Origin: Saturnia japonica
Taxonomy: Eukaryota > Arthropoda > Insecta > Lepidoptera > Saturniidae
Direction of reading: 5' to 3'
Length of the DNA stretch: 64,000 bases
Assembly: GCA_033032175.1 (NCBI GenBank)
Contig: CM065311.1
Span: forward strand, 6,193,190 to 6,257,189
The position numbers and the translations under genes were made by a program. Shown piece by piece: positions 46,930-58,496 of this stretch. The notes below the pieces were generated by a model. It was not told the origin of the DNA. It was given only the letters and a program-made list of their open reading frames with translations, and made no database searches. The number at the start of each line of letters is the position of its first letter. Positions within the stretch are counted from its first letter, which is position 1.

Positions 46930-47910
46930 TATTTTTATTAAAGTCTACTTTCTAACACAAACTACTACTAGAAGCTCCTTGAACAGCTGCTAATTTTGCC
47001 AACTCATCCACCATCTCGTATCCCTGGATACCTGAATGACCAGGAATCCATATCAAGGTAACCTGCTGATTGTTATCTGAGCGATGTTTAAGCTTGTTCT
47101 TTATTTCAAGAGAGATTGCTGAGGGCGTATTTTTGCTAAAAGGATTTTGTACAAGGGATTGCAAACAGCTTAAAGAATCTGTGAAAATTAAAGAGCATCT
47201 AATGTTATTCACAATAATGTAGTGAACACATTCGAAAATGGCCAAGCATTCCCCTGTAATATTAAAAGTAAGAGAGGAGTATTTGAAAAGCTTAAAATAT
47301 CCGCTAGAAGATTGAAAAAAAGCGGCACCTACACTTTGACTAGAACAATTTTGAGTTGTTGAAAAAACTACTGTGAAGTCCAAATCATTACCAGAGAAAA
47401 GATCAACCTGTTTAGAAGCATCAGTGAAAAATATTTCTGCATCAGAAGCATTTTGGTTAATATACGTAATCAGTTTAGCATTGGCATCTGGCAACTCTTT
47501 TGTTATTCCTATCGATAGGTGAACACTGGGAGGAAATACCAGAACGCGGTAGTAAAAAAAGAACAGAGAACAAACACTACCAATTATACTGTTTAGAAAA
47601 CTGATTTTCTCAATTAAAGGATGGAAACTAATTTGTAGCATTTTATAAAAATAGCGATCCGACAGGTATTGTCTCCTGATGTGAAGGTGGACTAGACTGT
47701 TTTATGGTTGCATTAAAATGAGGAATTTTTTTGGAGCAGGGAAGCAATATAAGGGAGTCTAATAGTACTTCAGATGTGTAGACAGCATAGAGTAACCGAC
47801 TCAGAACTGACCTCTGCGCTGCCCCTCTCCAGAACGTTCTGGTGGGGCTACCCTCTCCAGGAATCTTTAAGGTTATGCTTCTCCCAGAAAAAAGATCGAA
47901 AATCATAACT
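46930..47910 (-). pseudogene. I-clade LINE remnant: RT fragment and RNase H
   Basis: On the minus strand the left-most coding is an RNase H domain with IFFTDASKQ, GECLAIFECVHYI, LIFTDSLSCLQSL and LIWIPGHSGIQGYEMVDELA, keeping its acidic and His residues. Before it, in another frame, lies SPTRTFWRGAAQRSVLSRLL, a mutated form of the RT motif GLPQGSVLSPLL. The YADD region between them is deleted. The poly-A end is near 46930. It is dead and lies upstream of the zinc-finger gene. Confidence 0.78.
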
Positions 47911-48835
47911 CCCTTAATGAAATAATCAATTCCGCGTGATTCGACGCGGTGTCGAAGTAGGAGCGAGAAAGGTGTTTGGCGTAGGCATGTATTGAAGGAA
48001 GGTCCATATCTCTATGGAGATCTTCCATACGAACATACTGAGGGGCCCCGGTAAGGCGGTGAAGAAACCTATTCTGGATGGCTTGTAACCGTTTCTAGTT
48101 ATATCTTGACATATATGCGAACCCAACGCAACTATATGTCATTATCGGACGGATACACATCTTGTAGAGCGTAAGCTTGTTTCTCGTGGACATTTTACTT
48201 ACAGAACATAACGGAGGATGCAAACGGGCCAGGGTCCAGGCGGCCCTTTTCCTAACCAGAGTGACGTGACGTATAAAGGAGAGTCTACTATCTAGGGTTA
48301 CACCTAGATATTTGGTCTCCTTTACCCAGGGAATCGGATTACCGAGGAGTTCAAAAGGATAACTCTTGAGGCTTTTCGGTATCTTTGAGGAAGTTTTGTC
48401 GAAGAGCACCGCTGCGCTCTTCGAGGGGTTGATGGCTATTCACCAGTCGTTAAACCACTTCCCGAGAGTGGTCATGGCTCTTTGGATTCTAGTTTTGAGA
48501 TTGGTCCTTTGCCTTTGAAAGGAGTATATGACTGTATCGTTAGCGTATAGCCCTACCTCGACTTTCTCGGGAAGTTTTGGTAGGTCACCGACGTACAGAT
48601 TGAAAAGGCTAGGAGCCAGGATGGAACCTTGGGAGACGCCTGTAGCGGAAGGTGCGATCTGTGAGATGATCGCGGATGATTTTAACTAATCTATCGTTAA
48701 AAACACTCTTGCGTTTGAAGCTTATGAGCAACTGCGCGGGTGGTGGAGATGAGAAGGTCGGTTCTTGGAAATTTAGTCGCGATGGAACGCTTCTCCGGAG
48801 CGCAGCGGGCATTCTGCGTTAAACATTATTAAAAA
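47911..48835 (-). pseudogene. Jockey-clade LINE RT remnant
   Basis: The minus strand reads TGVSQGSILAPSLFNLYVGD, GLYANDTVIYSF, INPSKSAAVLF, VKETKYLGVTLDSRLSF and KLTLYKMCIRPIMTY in order, which is the Jockey RT. The catalytic YADD is YAND. Frames change near 48095 and a stop follows KWFNDW. After that PQYVRMEDLHRDMDLPS is readable in another frame. Upstream it ends near 48835 beside a mariner piece. Confidence 0.8.
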
Positions 48836-48899
48836 ATGGCGATTTGTGCACTATTATTTGACGTTTATTTTGGCGCGAGTTTGGATTACATGACGTAAA

Positions 48900-49640
48900 T
48901 CAGTGTCCGAAGCAAAGTGTGATTCGATCGTAGGTCAGAAAGTTCGAAGCTACTGGTTCGACTCTCAAACAGAAGCCTGCGGGACGCCCAAGGTCAACAA
49001 GAACGGAAGACACAATTGAACAACTTAGAGCTTCAGTTCAAAGTAATCCTGATCTATCAACTCGCAAGCGATCAGCTGAACTTGTGGTGTCCAGAACATC
49101 TTTGCGTCGCATTTTGTTGAAAGATTTGAATGTGCACCCGTTTAAAATTCAACTTTTGCAGGAATTACTGCCAAATGACCCAATTTTACGACGAGCTTTT
49201 GTTGAAACAATGTTGGAATGCTTTCAGAGTTTCAACAATATTCTGTTCTCCGACGAAGCCCATTTTAACTAAAATGGGCATGTCAATAAACAGAATTGCC
49301 GTTACTGAGCTGCAGTTACCGGATCTAACGCCACCGGACTTTTTCATGTGGGGATACCTCAAAAATAGAGTCTACTCCAATAACCCAGCCACGATTAACC
49401 AGTTGTAAATAAATATCCGAGAAGAAATGACAGCTATTTCTCGCGCAATGTGTCAGCGAGTTTTTACCAATTTGAGGTTCAAATTCGAGAAATGTTTGCA
49501 GTGGGATGGTGCACACCTGAATGATGTAATTTTTAAGAAATAAATTTCCCAGATGTCTATTTTAAATGAAATAAAGATGTATATGTGTATTGTATTTATT
49601 TTTATTCGTAAGTCTTTCTGGCCCACCTGTATATCAAAGT
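48900..49640 (+). pseudogene. mariner-type transposase remnant (same family as 57431-58496)
   Basis: It reads RKFEATGSTLKQKPAGRPRS, ASVQSNPDLSTRKRSAEL, then ILFSDEAHFN with the first catalytic Asp, a stop, and GHVNKQNCRY. The middle, with the second catalytic motif, is deleted. It resumes at LPDLTPPDFFMWGYLKNRVY and ends MCQRVFTNLRFKFEKCLQW..NDVIFKK. The right inverted end AGAAAG/CTTTCTGGCCCACCTGTAT is at about 49613-49632. The left end is missing. Confidence 0.8.
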
Positions 49641-49804
49641 TGAATAAAAAGTAAAGAATGTTTTTTTCATATTATTTTACGACCTTTTGTCCTCGGAATT
49701 TGGTTTTATAAGTAGGAATGTTCTTTAAACTGTAGCGACTTCTCTCGCCATAACTGACGCATTAAAGCATCTACATAGCGACACATAGCTACATCTATAG
49801 AGCC

Positions 49805-51190
49805 ATGGTGACCCCGCGAACACAAAACCGAAACCCGATGACGACTGATAAAGTATCAAGCCATCAACTAGCAAGTTCAGCATCATCAAGCTCCTCGTTT
49901 GTTCATGAAAAATACAGTCATAATGTCAAGCCCGGTTCCAGAATACATCGCAACTGCTGTACCAGCCACTGCCAACGCTCCAGCATCCGAAGTTACCGCC
50001 GTCGCCCTCGCCATGAGCGTTCCACGTTTCTGGAACGATAATGCATGGTTATGGTTCCACGCTCTCGAAGCCGCCGCCCAAGACGGATATCGTACTCAAG
50101 CACAGCTGGCACAAATACTCATCGCGCAACTCGATCGAACGAATGTCGAACAAATAAGCGATATTCTCTACAATCCGCCCAGCGAAGGAAACATTTATGA
50201 AGCTCTGAAAAAAAGACTCATGAATGTCTATGAAGAGTCCGACAACAAACAACTGTAAAAACTACTCTCCGAAATCGAACTCGGCGACCAAAAACCCTCG
50301 CAGATACTCCGGAAAATGCGCAGTCTAGCGAAGGATAAATTACCAGAGTCAACCGGAGTGGAATAATCATCTACCAGCACACGTTCGCTCCGTAATCGAA
50401 GTAAGTGATACCTTTCAGACGCTAACTGCACTCGATGATCTCGCTCTACTGGCTGATAAGATGATGGAGACACAGACCCTGCATGTAGCCGCCTTGTCTA
50501 CACCACCTCCATCAAACAAAATTCTGAAATAAAATTTCTAATCGAAGAAATCCGCAAGCTTTAAAACAGAAATCTCTGCTATCAAGTCGCAACATACGTT
50601 AAATAATTACAACGCATATGAACGCGGAATAAATACAACAATAGCAGATCAAGAAGCAACACACCCACATCGCCATATTGTTATTACCACCGTCGCTACG
50701 GTGCACAAGCACGCCGATGTACACCGTGTACATACAAAGAAAAAAAATTTCGGAAGTCGGAAAACTAAAACATACGGTGGCAGAGGCGGAACCCGGCGTG
50801 GAAGAAAATTCCTACCGCCTATTCGTCTGATATAAATTCGCAATACAAATTTCTCATCGACACCGCGGTGTCGGTTATACACCGATATAACACCGGCGCA
50901 AATATTTCCATATTACCTCGAATAAAGGGAACTACACAGAAGCCACTCGATTTTTAACTCTACGCAGCTAATAATACGGTAATAATACCCACTTACGGTG
51001 AAAAAACTACTACACTTGATCTCAACCTACGCCGACTGTTCAAGTGGACTTTTATTGTTGCCGAGGTCAGCAAACTGATTATTGGGGCTGATTTTCTCAA
51101 GCATCACAAATTGATTGTCGATCTACCGAATCGAAGACTAATCGACGGTATAACTCGCCTTTCATCGATATCATCTGTTCACCTATAAAA
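49805..51190 (+). pseudogene. Gypsy-type gag and protease remnant
   Basis: The gag part reads MSVPRFWNDNAWLWFHALEA, LIAQLDRTNVEQISDILYNP and LSEIELGDQKPSQILRKM, a gag type common in insect Gypsy elements. After frame changes comes an aspartic protease stretch: TGANISILPR, LYAANNTVIIPTYGEKT, FKWTFIVAEVSKLIIGADFL and HHKLIVDLPNRRLIDG. A short palindromic duplication (GACACCGCGGTGTC) splits the active-site DTGA. No RT, integrase or LTR is visible, so this is only the 5' half of an old copy. Confidence 0.8.
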
Positions 51191-51326
51191 CGCGCCTACA
51201 ATCAAAGACATAGCATCCGTCTGGCCGGAGGATCCTCCCTTTTCTATGGCGGATGAGGAATTTTACTCTCTGTTCCTCACACCTCCGCTAAAAAACCTTT
51301 ATCTGTAGTCTATACTATATATATGT

Positions 51327-51930
51327 ATATACTAATATAACAGAGCGGAAAAGTTTTATGATATTTGGTTGTTTAAATACGCTAATCTCTGGAACTACCG
51401 GTCAGATTTGAAAAATTATTCTTGTATACGTTTGATTGTATAAGTTTGATTAAGGAGAAATAGTACAGGGTATCTAGCTTCAAGGTGTACATCACAGCTA
51501 GCCTTTAATATTGATTTTTCTTAATTAAGTCTGAACACGAAACTCTCCTGAACTGCTTATCGGCGTGTGCTTCGATAATTTTTAGTGGTACGTTATTATA
51601 ATGAGCTTTAGTATATCTAGAAAATAGTGTGGGATAGCATATGCCTATCTGTTATATATAAGCCACAATAATCTATTTTATGACAAACAATAATTGTTAA
51701 AAAAATTTAAATATTTATGTTCATTATTTTAGACATGGCAAATAAAGACAATTTTATGAAATTAAATTTTTCTCTAGCATGTTATTTGGACACATAGTTT
51801 AGAGGATAATGAAAAATTAAAATTATTTGTACTTGTGGGAAGAACAATTATGATAAGGTACACGGGTGCATTGGCGTTGCGGTGTTTGTCGTATAAAATT
51901 AATACGGGTGAAACCGTAGAGCACAGCTAG
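51327..51930 (-). repeat. LINE-like interspersed repeat, minus copy
   Basis: Read on the minus strand it starts CTAGCTGTGCTCTACGGTTT and contains TTCACCCG, ACCCGTGTA and GAGATTAGCGTATTTAAAC, ending TTATATTAGTATA. It is homologous to 37610-38240. Confidence 0.68.
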
Positions 51931-52159
51931 AAATGATTATACACTGCGTGAATAAAAAGCAACTCTTATTATACCTTTTAACACACACTAAGTTAATGTA
52001 AAATGTAAGTTAATGACGAAAACGTTAAGTGGTGAATCTAAATAAATATTAAAAAGATAAATTAAAAATTAGCTAGTATCAAGACCGTTTACTCACTGTA
52101 TATAGGTTTACCATGATGTAAGCGATACTATATAGCGCTCATTTATTTCTTAATGGCCG

Positions 52160-52259
52160 CGTCAAGTCCGGTGAAGCTGTAAAAGCCGCAGCGGCTCTGT
52201 TTTGGATAGGTCCCCTAAGGCTAACAGTGTAGTCAGTTCAAAAAAAAAAAAAAAAATCC
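52160..52259 (+). mobile_element. short 5'-truncated Jockey-type LINE insertion
   Basis: It carries the 3' end GGTGAAGCTGTAAAAGCCGC to CTAACAGTGTAGTCAGTTC, then an A-run. TAATGGCCG flanks it at 52151-52159 and 52260-52268 as a target duplication. Confidence 0.82.
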
Positions 52260-52268
52260 TAATGGCCG

Positions 52269-53377
52269 TTCCAGAGACGGGCCGTGTATTTGTGACGAGA
52301 ATATACGTCGCCGCCGCGCCGCGCCGTGATCACCGCACAACGTGAAAAACTTTTCACACTCACAATGTCCACAATCGAGTTCACTCACTGGTACTAAATG
52401 TACGTAACTTCAGCTGCGGCGACTTTGACTCTACGTGCACTGGCATTTTATAATTATCTGCTTTTTTAAGATAGAAAATAAACTAAAGAAAAACAGAAAA
52501 ATCGAATATGGTAGATAACGAGTATACAACGCAACATACAGAGTTGATTATGTTTTAGACATGCTTATTTTAACATAATTTATCTATAGTACCTACGATG
52601 AAATCTGGAAATATCATTAATGTTGAAGAAAGTAAACATTCAAGAGAATTATTACAGGTACCAAAGATTATACTACGTTCTGCCGAGAGTACAGCGCGGA
52701 GTTAGTTGTTATGCATATTCAATTTATAACGAATCGAACTGCGACGCCGTGAATGTGGATAAGCCACGAACGCTTTGACACGGACATAAAAAACTGACTC
52801 AGAACGGAAAATGGGGTGTGAACAGGTCTGAAATCCGTTCACACTCGCGTTCACGCCCTTCACTAGTGTTCACGGCTTGAGCATGGAGCCTGCATACTAT
52901 TTTTGGGCAAATATACGAAGACAGCTTTTCTTTTACAACACAAATGATTCCATAGCCTGATGAGACATTAGCCTGTTCTCAAAATAATTAAATATATTTT
53001 TTTTATTCTAAAGATGTTCGTTATATTACACATCTGAAAAAAAGCGCCGCTCGAAACATATAGCATACGCTACCTATTATTTATTTTAACCGCAATCTGC
53101 TATATGCGGTTTTTTATATTTTTTAGTTTAGCTTCGTAATCAGATATTTGTTTTAACGCTATCTAGTATCTACTATGGAAGGCCCAAAATTCATACAAAT
53201 ATTTCGTATGCTGTCACCTGTGTCATAGGCTTATTTAATTCCTCAAACAGTCACTAGGGTCGTTGTGTAGCGGTATCACTAGTAATATCAACCTTATCGT
53301 ACTGAAATAACCACGATAATCGAATGTACATAAAGAACAATATTTTAAAGGTGTTTTTAACGAGCTAGTTGATATAT
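52269..53377. other. gene-free stretch
   Basis: A GC-rich part at 52300-52440 and repeated TTCAC-type words at 52830-52870 (GTTCACACTCGCGTTCACG) are visible. No gene is supported. Confidence 0.4.
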
Positions 53378-53379
53378 TA

Positions 53380-54629
53380 TGTCGGGGAATATGTTTCTTC
53401 GCATTTTTATATGAAAACTCAAGACATTTTTTTTTTCAAAATCTATTTACAGTATATATGTGCTGTTTTGTTCGATGACTTTCTGCCATTTTGTAGATAG
53501 AGACATGATCCCGTTGCTGTAGAAATTTTGGGACTTCTGATCAAAAAAACGCGACAAATAGTTTTGGCAGTCCTCTCTTGATGTTAACCTTACAGAACCT
53601 AAAGAAGTCTGAAGAGACCGAAGCAGGTGAAAATCTGAAGGTGCAAGGTCAGGGTTATATGGTGGATGCACTAACACCTCCCAGCCAAACTCTCTTCATT
53701 TTTGCTAAGTGGCTAAAGATGTGTGTGATCTAGCGTTATCGTGATAAAAGACCACACTCTTCCTGTTGATCAATTCCGGCCGCTTTCTCTCACTGCTTCC
53801 TTTAATCTCATCAGTTGTTGGCAGTAGAGATCCGAATCGATGATTTCGCCGGGCGGTAAAAGCTCATAATGAACAATGACCTTCCAGTCCCACCATACAA
53901 ACAGCATCACCTTGTTTCGAGTTAGCCCAAGTTTAGTCACAGTCTGTGAAGCCTGGCCGACCTTAGAACACGATCTTTTTCGCACGTTCTTATCGTACGT
54001 GATCCACTTTTCATCGGCAATTATCAATCTCTTTTAAAACGGCTCGGTTTCATTACGTCTCAAAAATGAATCGCAAATGAGTACACGGTTCATTAGGTTT
54101 CTTTCAGTGAGCTCGTGTGACACCCATATATCAAGCTTTTTGGTATAGCCAGCTTTCTTCAAATGGGTTAAAACTATTTTGTGGTCAATTTCCAGTTCTT
54201 CAGCTACATCGTAACTACAGATATGCCGATCTTGCTCCACTTTTTCAAAAATGGCGTCCATTTTATTCGTAATAGGGCAACCAGAGCGAGGTGCATCTTT
54301 AACGTCAAAATTTCCGAACTGAAAACGTTTGAACCAACTTTGTGCTACTTATACTGATACTGAATTAGGTCCATAAACAACACAAATATTTTTCGCTGCT
54401 TGAGTTGCATTTTTGCCTTTTTTGTAATAATATTTTAAAATGTATCGAATTTCTTCATTAGATTCTCTCATTTTTACAGAAAGAAAAACAAGTGAAAAAT
54501 AGGGAAAAACAACTTTTTTTAAATTATTATTTTTAATGTTATCAAACCAGCCAGATACAAATAGTACAGCCAAAGAAATTTTATAACAAGTTTATATCTA
54601 CGTTATGAGAAGAAACTTTTTCCCCGACC
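53380..54629 (-). mobile_element. mariner transposon with both ends
   Basis: The left end TGTCGGGGAATATGTTTCTTC and the reverse complement of the right end, GGTCGGGGAAAAAGTTTCTTC, form inverted repeats of about 25 bp. TA flanks both sides (53378-53379 and 54630-54631). The length is 1250 bp, normal for mariner. A broken transposase reads on the minus strand. Confidence 0.85.
53447..54471 (-). pseudogene. mariner (SETMAR-type) transposase, broken
   Basis: It starts MRESNEEIRYILKYYYKKG and shows the mariner helix-turn-helix part, then IADEKWITYDKNVRKR (first catalytic Asp), [12 protein letters not shown] (second) and HPPYNPDLAPSDFHL (third), so a DD34D-type enzyme. Stops or frameshifts occur near 54355, 54035 and 53780, and a stop lies between the second and third motifs. 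The expected length is about 345 residues. It once cut and pasted the element at TA sites. Confidence 0.85.
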
Positions 54630-54631
54630 TA

Positions 54632-54900
54632 TTATATTGTAGCAGGTCGAAAATAGGTCGCAAATTATCTGATGTTTTGTTTTGTTTGCAAAGTATTCCT
54701 CTTACATAGAAAAAAACGTATTATCATGTAAATTTATGGCTGAAACATAGCATTTTCTTTAATTAAAGACAAACGGTTAAATTCCCGCGAAAACTTACAA
54801 ATGTAGGTTTTCGTAACACCCAAATACACGATATAGTTCATTTGAAAAGATCTCAAATCTGTGATTGACCCACCCTTACTAACCCCTATAAAAAAACTAT
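54632..54900. other. gene-free stretch
   Basis: AT-rich DNA between the mariner and the first 1.93-kb repeat. Nothing is recognised. Confidence 0.4.
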
Positions 54901-56829
54901 TAAAAACTCTTGACATGTAAGATATAACGAAACAACGAACTAGCTTAATACTATGAATTGTAGGTAAATTGTAATGCCTAATGTATTGTCCGAACCCGAA
55001 ACGTGGGCTGCGAGATGCGAGTTAAAACATTCACTGCTGTAAATTTTAATGATTTAAAAATATTACAGCTTATAGCATAAAAAATATTCTGTGCTTTTAG
55101 TATAGCATATCGTTGTAACGCGTTTTGTGTTTATAGCCGTTGTCAACGTGCTTATTTGATTGGAAACAACGTAGACGTAGACGTTTATTGATTGAAATCT
55201 AGCATAGGATTGACATCCACTGCATTGTTGTTACTGTTGTAAGTTATAATTATAATTGTGTTGAATTATGGTAAACTGTTTTATATATTAACCACTATAA
55301 CTATAGAATAGACAGCATTGTATAAATAATTATACGGATTCTCTACTCACTGCGACGCAACACTGTACCAAGAGACACTGCGCCATGCTATGGCGCAATT
55401 ATTGTCAAAACAGTACCCTACAATCTGGTGCGCATGTGCTAATAGTCTATGCGCATTGCGCATGTGCTACTAAGTTAAGCCAATGAATTGAATGAATATT
55501 TCATCAATATTCTACACTAGCTGACCGGCGCAACTTCGTCTGCGTCACATAAGAGAGAGAGATCGAGGGGATTAGAGAGAGTGGGTCGTAGGCACATATA
55601 ATAATCCAATTCTAAAGCAGCTGAAACTTTCTTTATTTTGCAACGGAGTTATTTTAAAACTGTGATATCTTCTAAGATATTTATTGAAATCAGTTGATGG
55701 AAAGAGCAATTTTGTTCAAAATTAAATACTTGCGATGAATAACGTATTTATTTTGCTAAGAATTAATACTATGTATAAAAAACATCTTCGCAAATTATGC
55801 ATTATTTTAGAACAAATTTTATTACCATAAAAAAGGTTTTTATGAGTCAATCTTAAAAGATAGGCATGTGCTATAGCGGACTTTTTTTGAACTTTTAAAG
55901 AGAAACGATTCCGTCACACATGTTTGTTACGTAACTTTAACCATTTACTAAGCGCACGCAATGAAAGCTCTCAAAAGGAGTCAATTTTCCCCGTTTTTAC
56001 CACATTTTTCATTGATACTCCGCTCCTATTGGTCGTAGCGTGACGATATAAATAGCCTTATAGCCTTTCTCGATAAAAGGGTTATCCAACATAAAATATT
56101 TTTTCCATTCGTACTAATAATTCCTGAGATTAGCGCGTTCAACCAAACAAATAAATAAAAGTATTCAGTTTTGTAATATTACTATAGAATAAAGGAGTTT
56201 TTGTCGTCTCTAGTATCAACGTAATGTATGTCGATAAATTCCTGATCAACAGATATCAAAAAAATTTATAATATTTTTCTATTATTGGCGTAATCAGACG
56301 CGTCATATTAGGGAAAATGCATGTATAGCCTGACCACAAAAATGAAAAACCTGCAATGGGTACAATACTTTTGGATTTTATATGGCAACAAATAGCAAAG
56401 TCGTGAATATATGAATTGGCCTAAGTAATTATTATTATTTATTTACTTTCTAATTTAAAAAAATGTGTTTCTGTATAGAAACAATTTATATATAATTTAA
56501 GTATATGTTATTATATTTGTCATTTAATTATGCCGTACAAAGTGGCGCCTCAATGGCGACATTAAATTAATACATGTACCCGGTTACGTAATTTCAGATT
56601 TTAGAAATATTATAATTTATTTAACGTTATTATTAATTGAATTATCTACAATTGTATAAATTATCATTTTGTAACCACCCGTGTACATATACAACTGTAG
56701 TGCACAGATCATCCACCGAGGTGGCTTTTAATTATGCCAGTGTTTGGCAAAGTGCGGCTCCAAAGACGCATGCAGCTCTTTAGCCAAGGAGATGCAAGCA
56801 CATTGTTCGCATTAATTAATATTTATTAA
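54901..56829 (+). repeat. 1.93-kb direct repeat, copy A
   Basis: It begins TAAAAACTCTTGACATG and ends ATTAATATTTATTAA. It is nearly identical to 58497-60426. I found only a 1-base indel (near 55180), one base near 55836 and two or three bases near 56282. It includes a LINE-like repeat at 55516-56190. The borders lack TG..CA, so it is not an LTR. No gene lies inside. Confidence 0.93.
55516..56190 (+). repeat. degenerate LINE-like repeat, copy 2
   Basis: It starts CTAGCTGACCGGCGCAACTT and ends TTACTATAGAAT. Homologous to 4549-5660 but shorter inside. It holds the unoccupied version of the target used by the 5416-5495 insertion. Confidence 0.68.
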
Positions 56830-57430
56830 CTATGAAATTTAGTTTTATTTAGTGTAATAAAAGTTTACTAAACAAGCAGATTTAGCTCCCATTTTTTTTA
56901 AATTGTTGTAATGTTCATATTTCGCTCCTTGACTAATAAGTTTGCCGACCACTGAATTAAGCAATTATGAAATAAAAACGTAAAGAACAACTATTAAAAT
57001 GAGACCTTCCGCGTAATGCAGAGAAAAGAATAACCTATTTTAGCGAGGCATAGCCACTCAGCGTGGGTTATACTGGTAAGTAGCTTCATGAATGAGTCGG
57101 CTGCATAGAGTGTTGCGAAATTTATTATTCTAATTTTTTATTTAGTGCGTTTAAGAATTTAACTTTTTCATTTTACGAACTATTTTATTTTTAAGATTAC
57201 TGACCACTAGCCCAATTTTTTAATTAATGTCCTCATTGTAACGGCAATAGACTTAATGTATACTTAGATCGGCAATGGGTAGATTTGGGCGAGCCGAAAA
57301 ACAAAATACATTAGTGTGCGTGTAATAGTGCTGTAGCATTTACTAACTCGGCCTTAATGTCAATATTGATACACATATCGATGATTTCATGCCGCTTAAC
57401 ATATACGCATTAAGTAAAAAATTATATACA
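56830..57430. other. gene-free stretch between repeat A and the mariner
   Basis: AT-rich unique-looking DNA with no recognised element. It is not repeated after copy B. Confidence 0.45.
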
Positions 57431-58496
57431 AGGTGTCCAGAAAGGGTATCGGGTATTTGTAAGTTCAATGAAACAAAAATTATTTGTATGCAATAAAAAA
57501 GTTTATTGTTTATTATTAGCATATGAATTGGAGAATTATTTGGAAAAGATGATGTTATCCAAATGATGACCGTTACGTTGCTGGCACTCTTCTAAACGGA
57601 AACGAAGATTGGCGATAACACGTTGACACATAGCTATCGATATTGCTGCCATTTCTGACCTGATGTTTTGCTTTAACTGGTTAGATTCGTCGGATTGTTT
57701 GATAAACCTTACTTTTAAGGTATCCCCATGCAAAATAGTCAAGCGGGCTAAGGTCGGGGCTTCTGGGAGGCCAGTTGATGTTACCCTTCGCGAAATGACT
57801 TTATTAGGGAATAATTCGTTAACAACTTCCATTGAGTCATTTGAGGTATGGCAAGTGGCCCCATCTTGCTGGAACCACGTTCTTGAGTTGAAACCTGCAA
57901 ACTCCTGCAACTCTGGGACCAAAAAATTTCGCAACATATCGCAATAACGGTCACTATTCACATTAATTGCTCGGCCTCGTTGATCTTCATGAAAATAAGG
58001 ACCAATTATGCCTTTAGCAGATATAGCGGCCCAAACAACGACCTTTGGGCTATGCAGGGGTCGTTCATGCTTTCGTCTCGGATTCTCCACTGCCCAGTAC
58101 TGACAATTCTGCTTATTAACATGACCATTCAGGTGAAAATTTGCTTCGTCACAGAACAGTATGTTGTTAAAGTTGTTAAATCGCTGCAGTATTTCGTTCG
58201 CAAAATTCAGTCGATTAGCATAGTCCGTATCCTTCAATTCTTGAACCAATTGAATTTTATAGGCTTTTAGATGTAAGTCTTTCTTTAAAATCGAATGTAA
58301 AGACGATTTTTTGATGTTCAACGCTTGGCTTCGCTTTCGGATGGATAAAGACGGATTTTGACGAACCGACGCCTCAACTTCTTCAATTGTTTCTTCATCG
58401 CGAACTGAACGAGGACGACCAGAGTTTTGAATTTTAACTGTCGCACCTGTATTCTCGAACATCCTGATCCATTTCCTAATGCTATCGTCACTTGGC
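57431..58496 (-). mobile_element. mariner-type element, 5' end cut off by repeat B
   Basis: The end next to the transposase C-terminus reads AAGGTGTCCAGAAAGGGTA, related to the end of the 49.6-kb copy. The other end is missing: coding runs up to 58496 and is replaced there by the first base of repeat B. Confidence 0.8.
57536..58496 (-). pseudogene. mariner-type transposase, N-terminally truncated, third catalytic motif scrambled
   Basis: An open frame of 308 codons starts at an internal Met, and coding extends upstream as SDDSIRKWIR up to the repeat border. It shows RPRSVRDEETIEEVEASV, ILFCDEANFHLNGHVNKQN (first Asp) and TWFQQDGATCHTS (second Asp). The third motif is lost: the frame reads VTSTGLPEAPTLARL, while the neighbouring frame reads NWPPRSPDLSPLDYFAWGYL. 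A frameshift near 57795 and an opposite one near 57700 leave the ORF open but replace about 30 residues. The end is CQRVIANLRFRLEECQQ. The enzyme would be inactive although it looks intact by length. Confidence 0.85.

Noticed and set aside
57663..58270. Plus-strand open frames opposite the mariner transposase
   Set aside because: They are antisense shadows of the minus-strand transposase.
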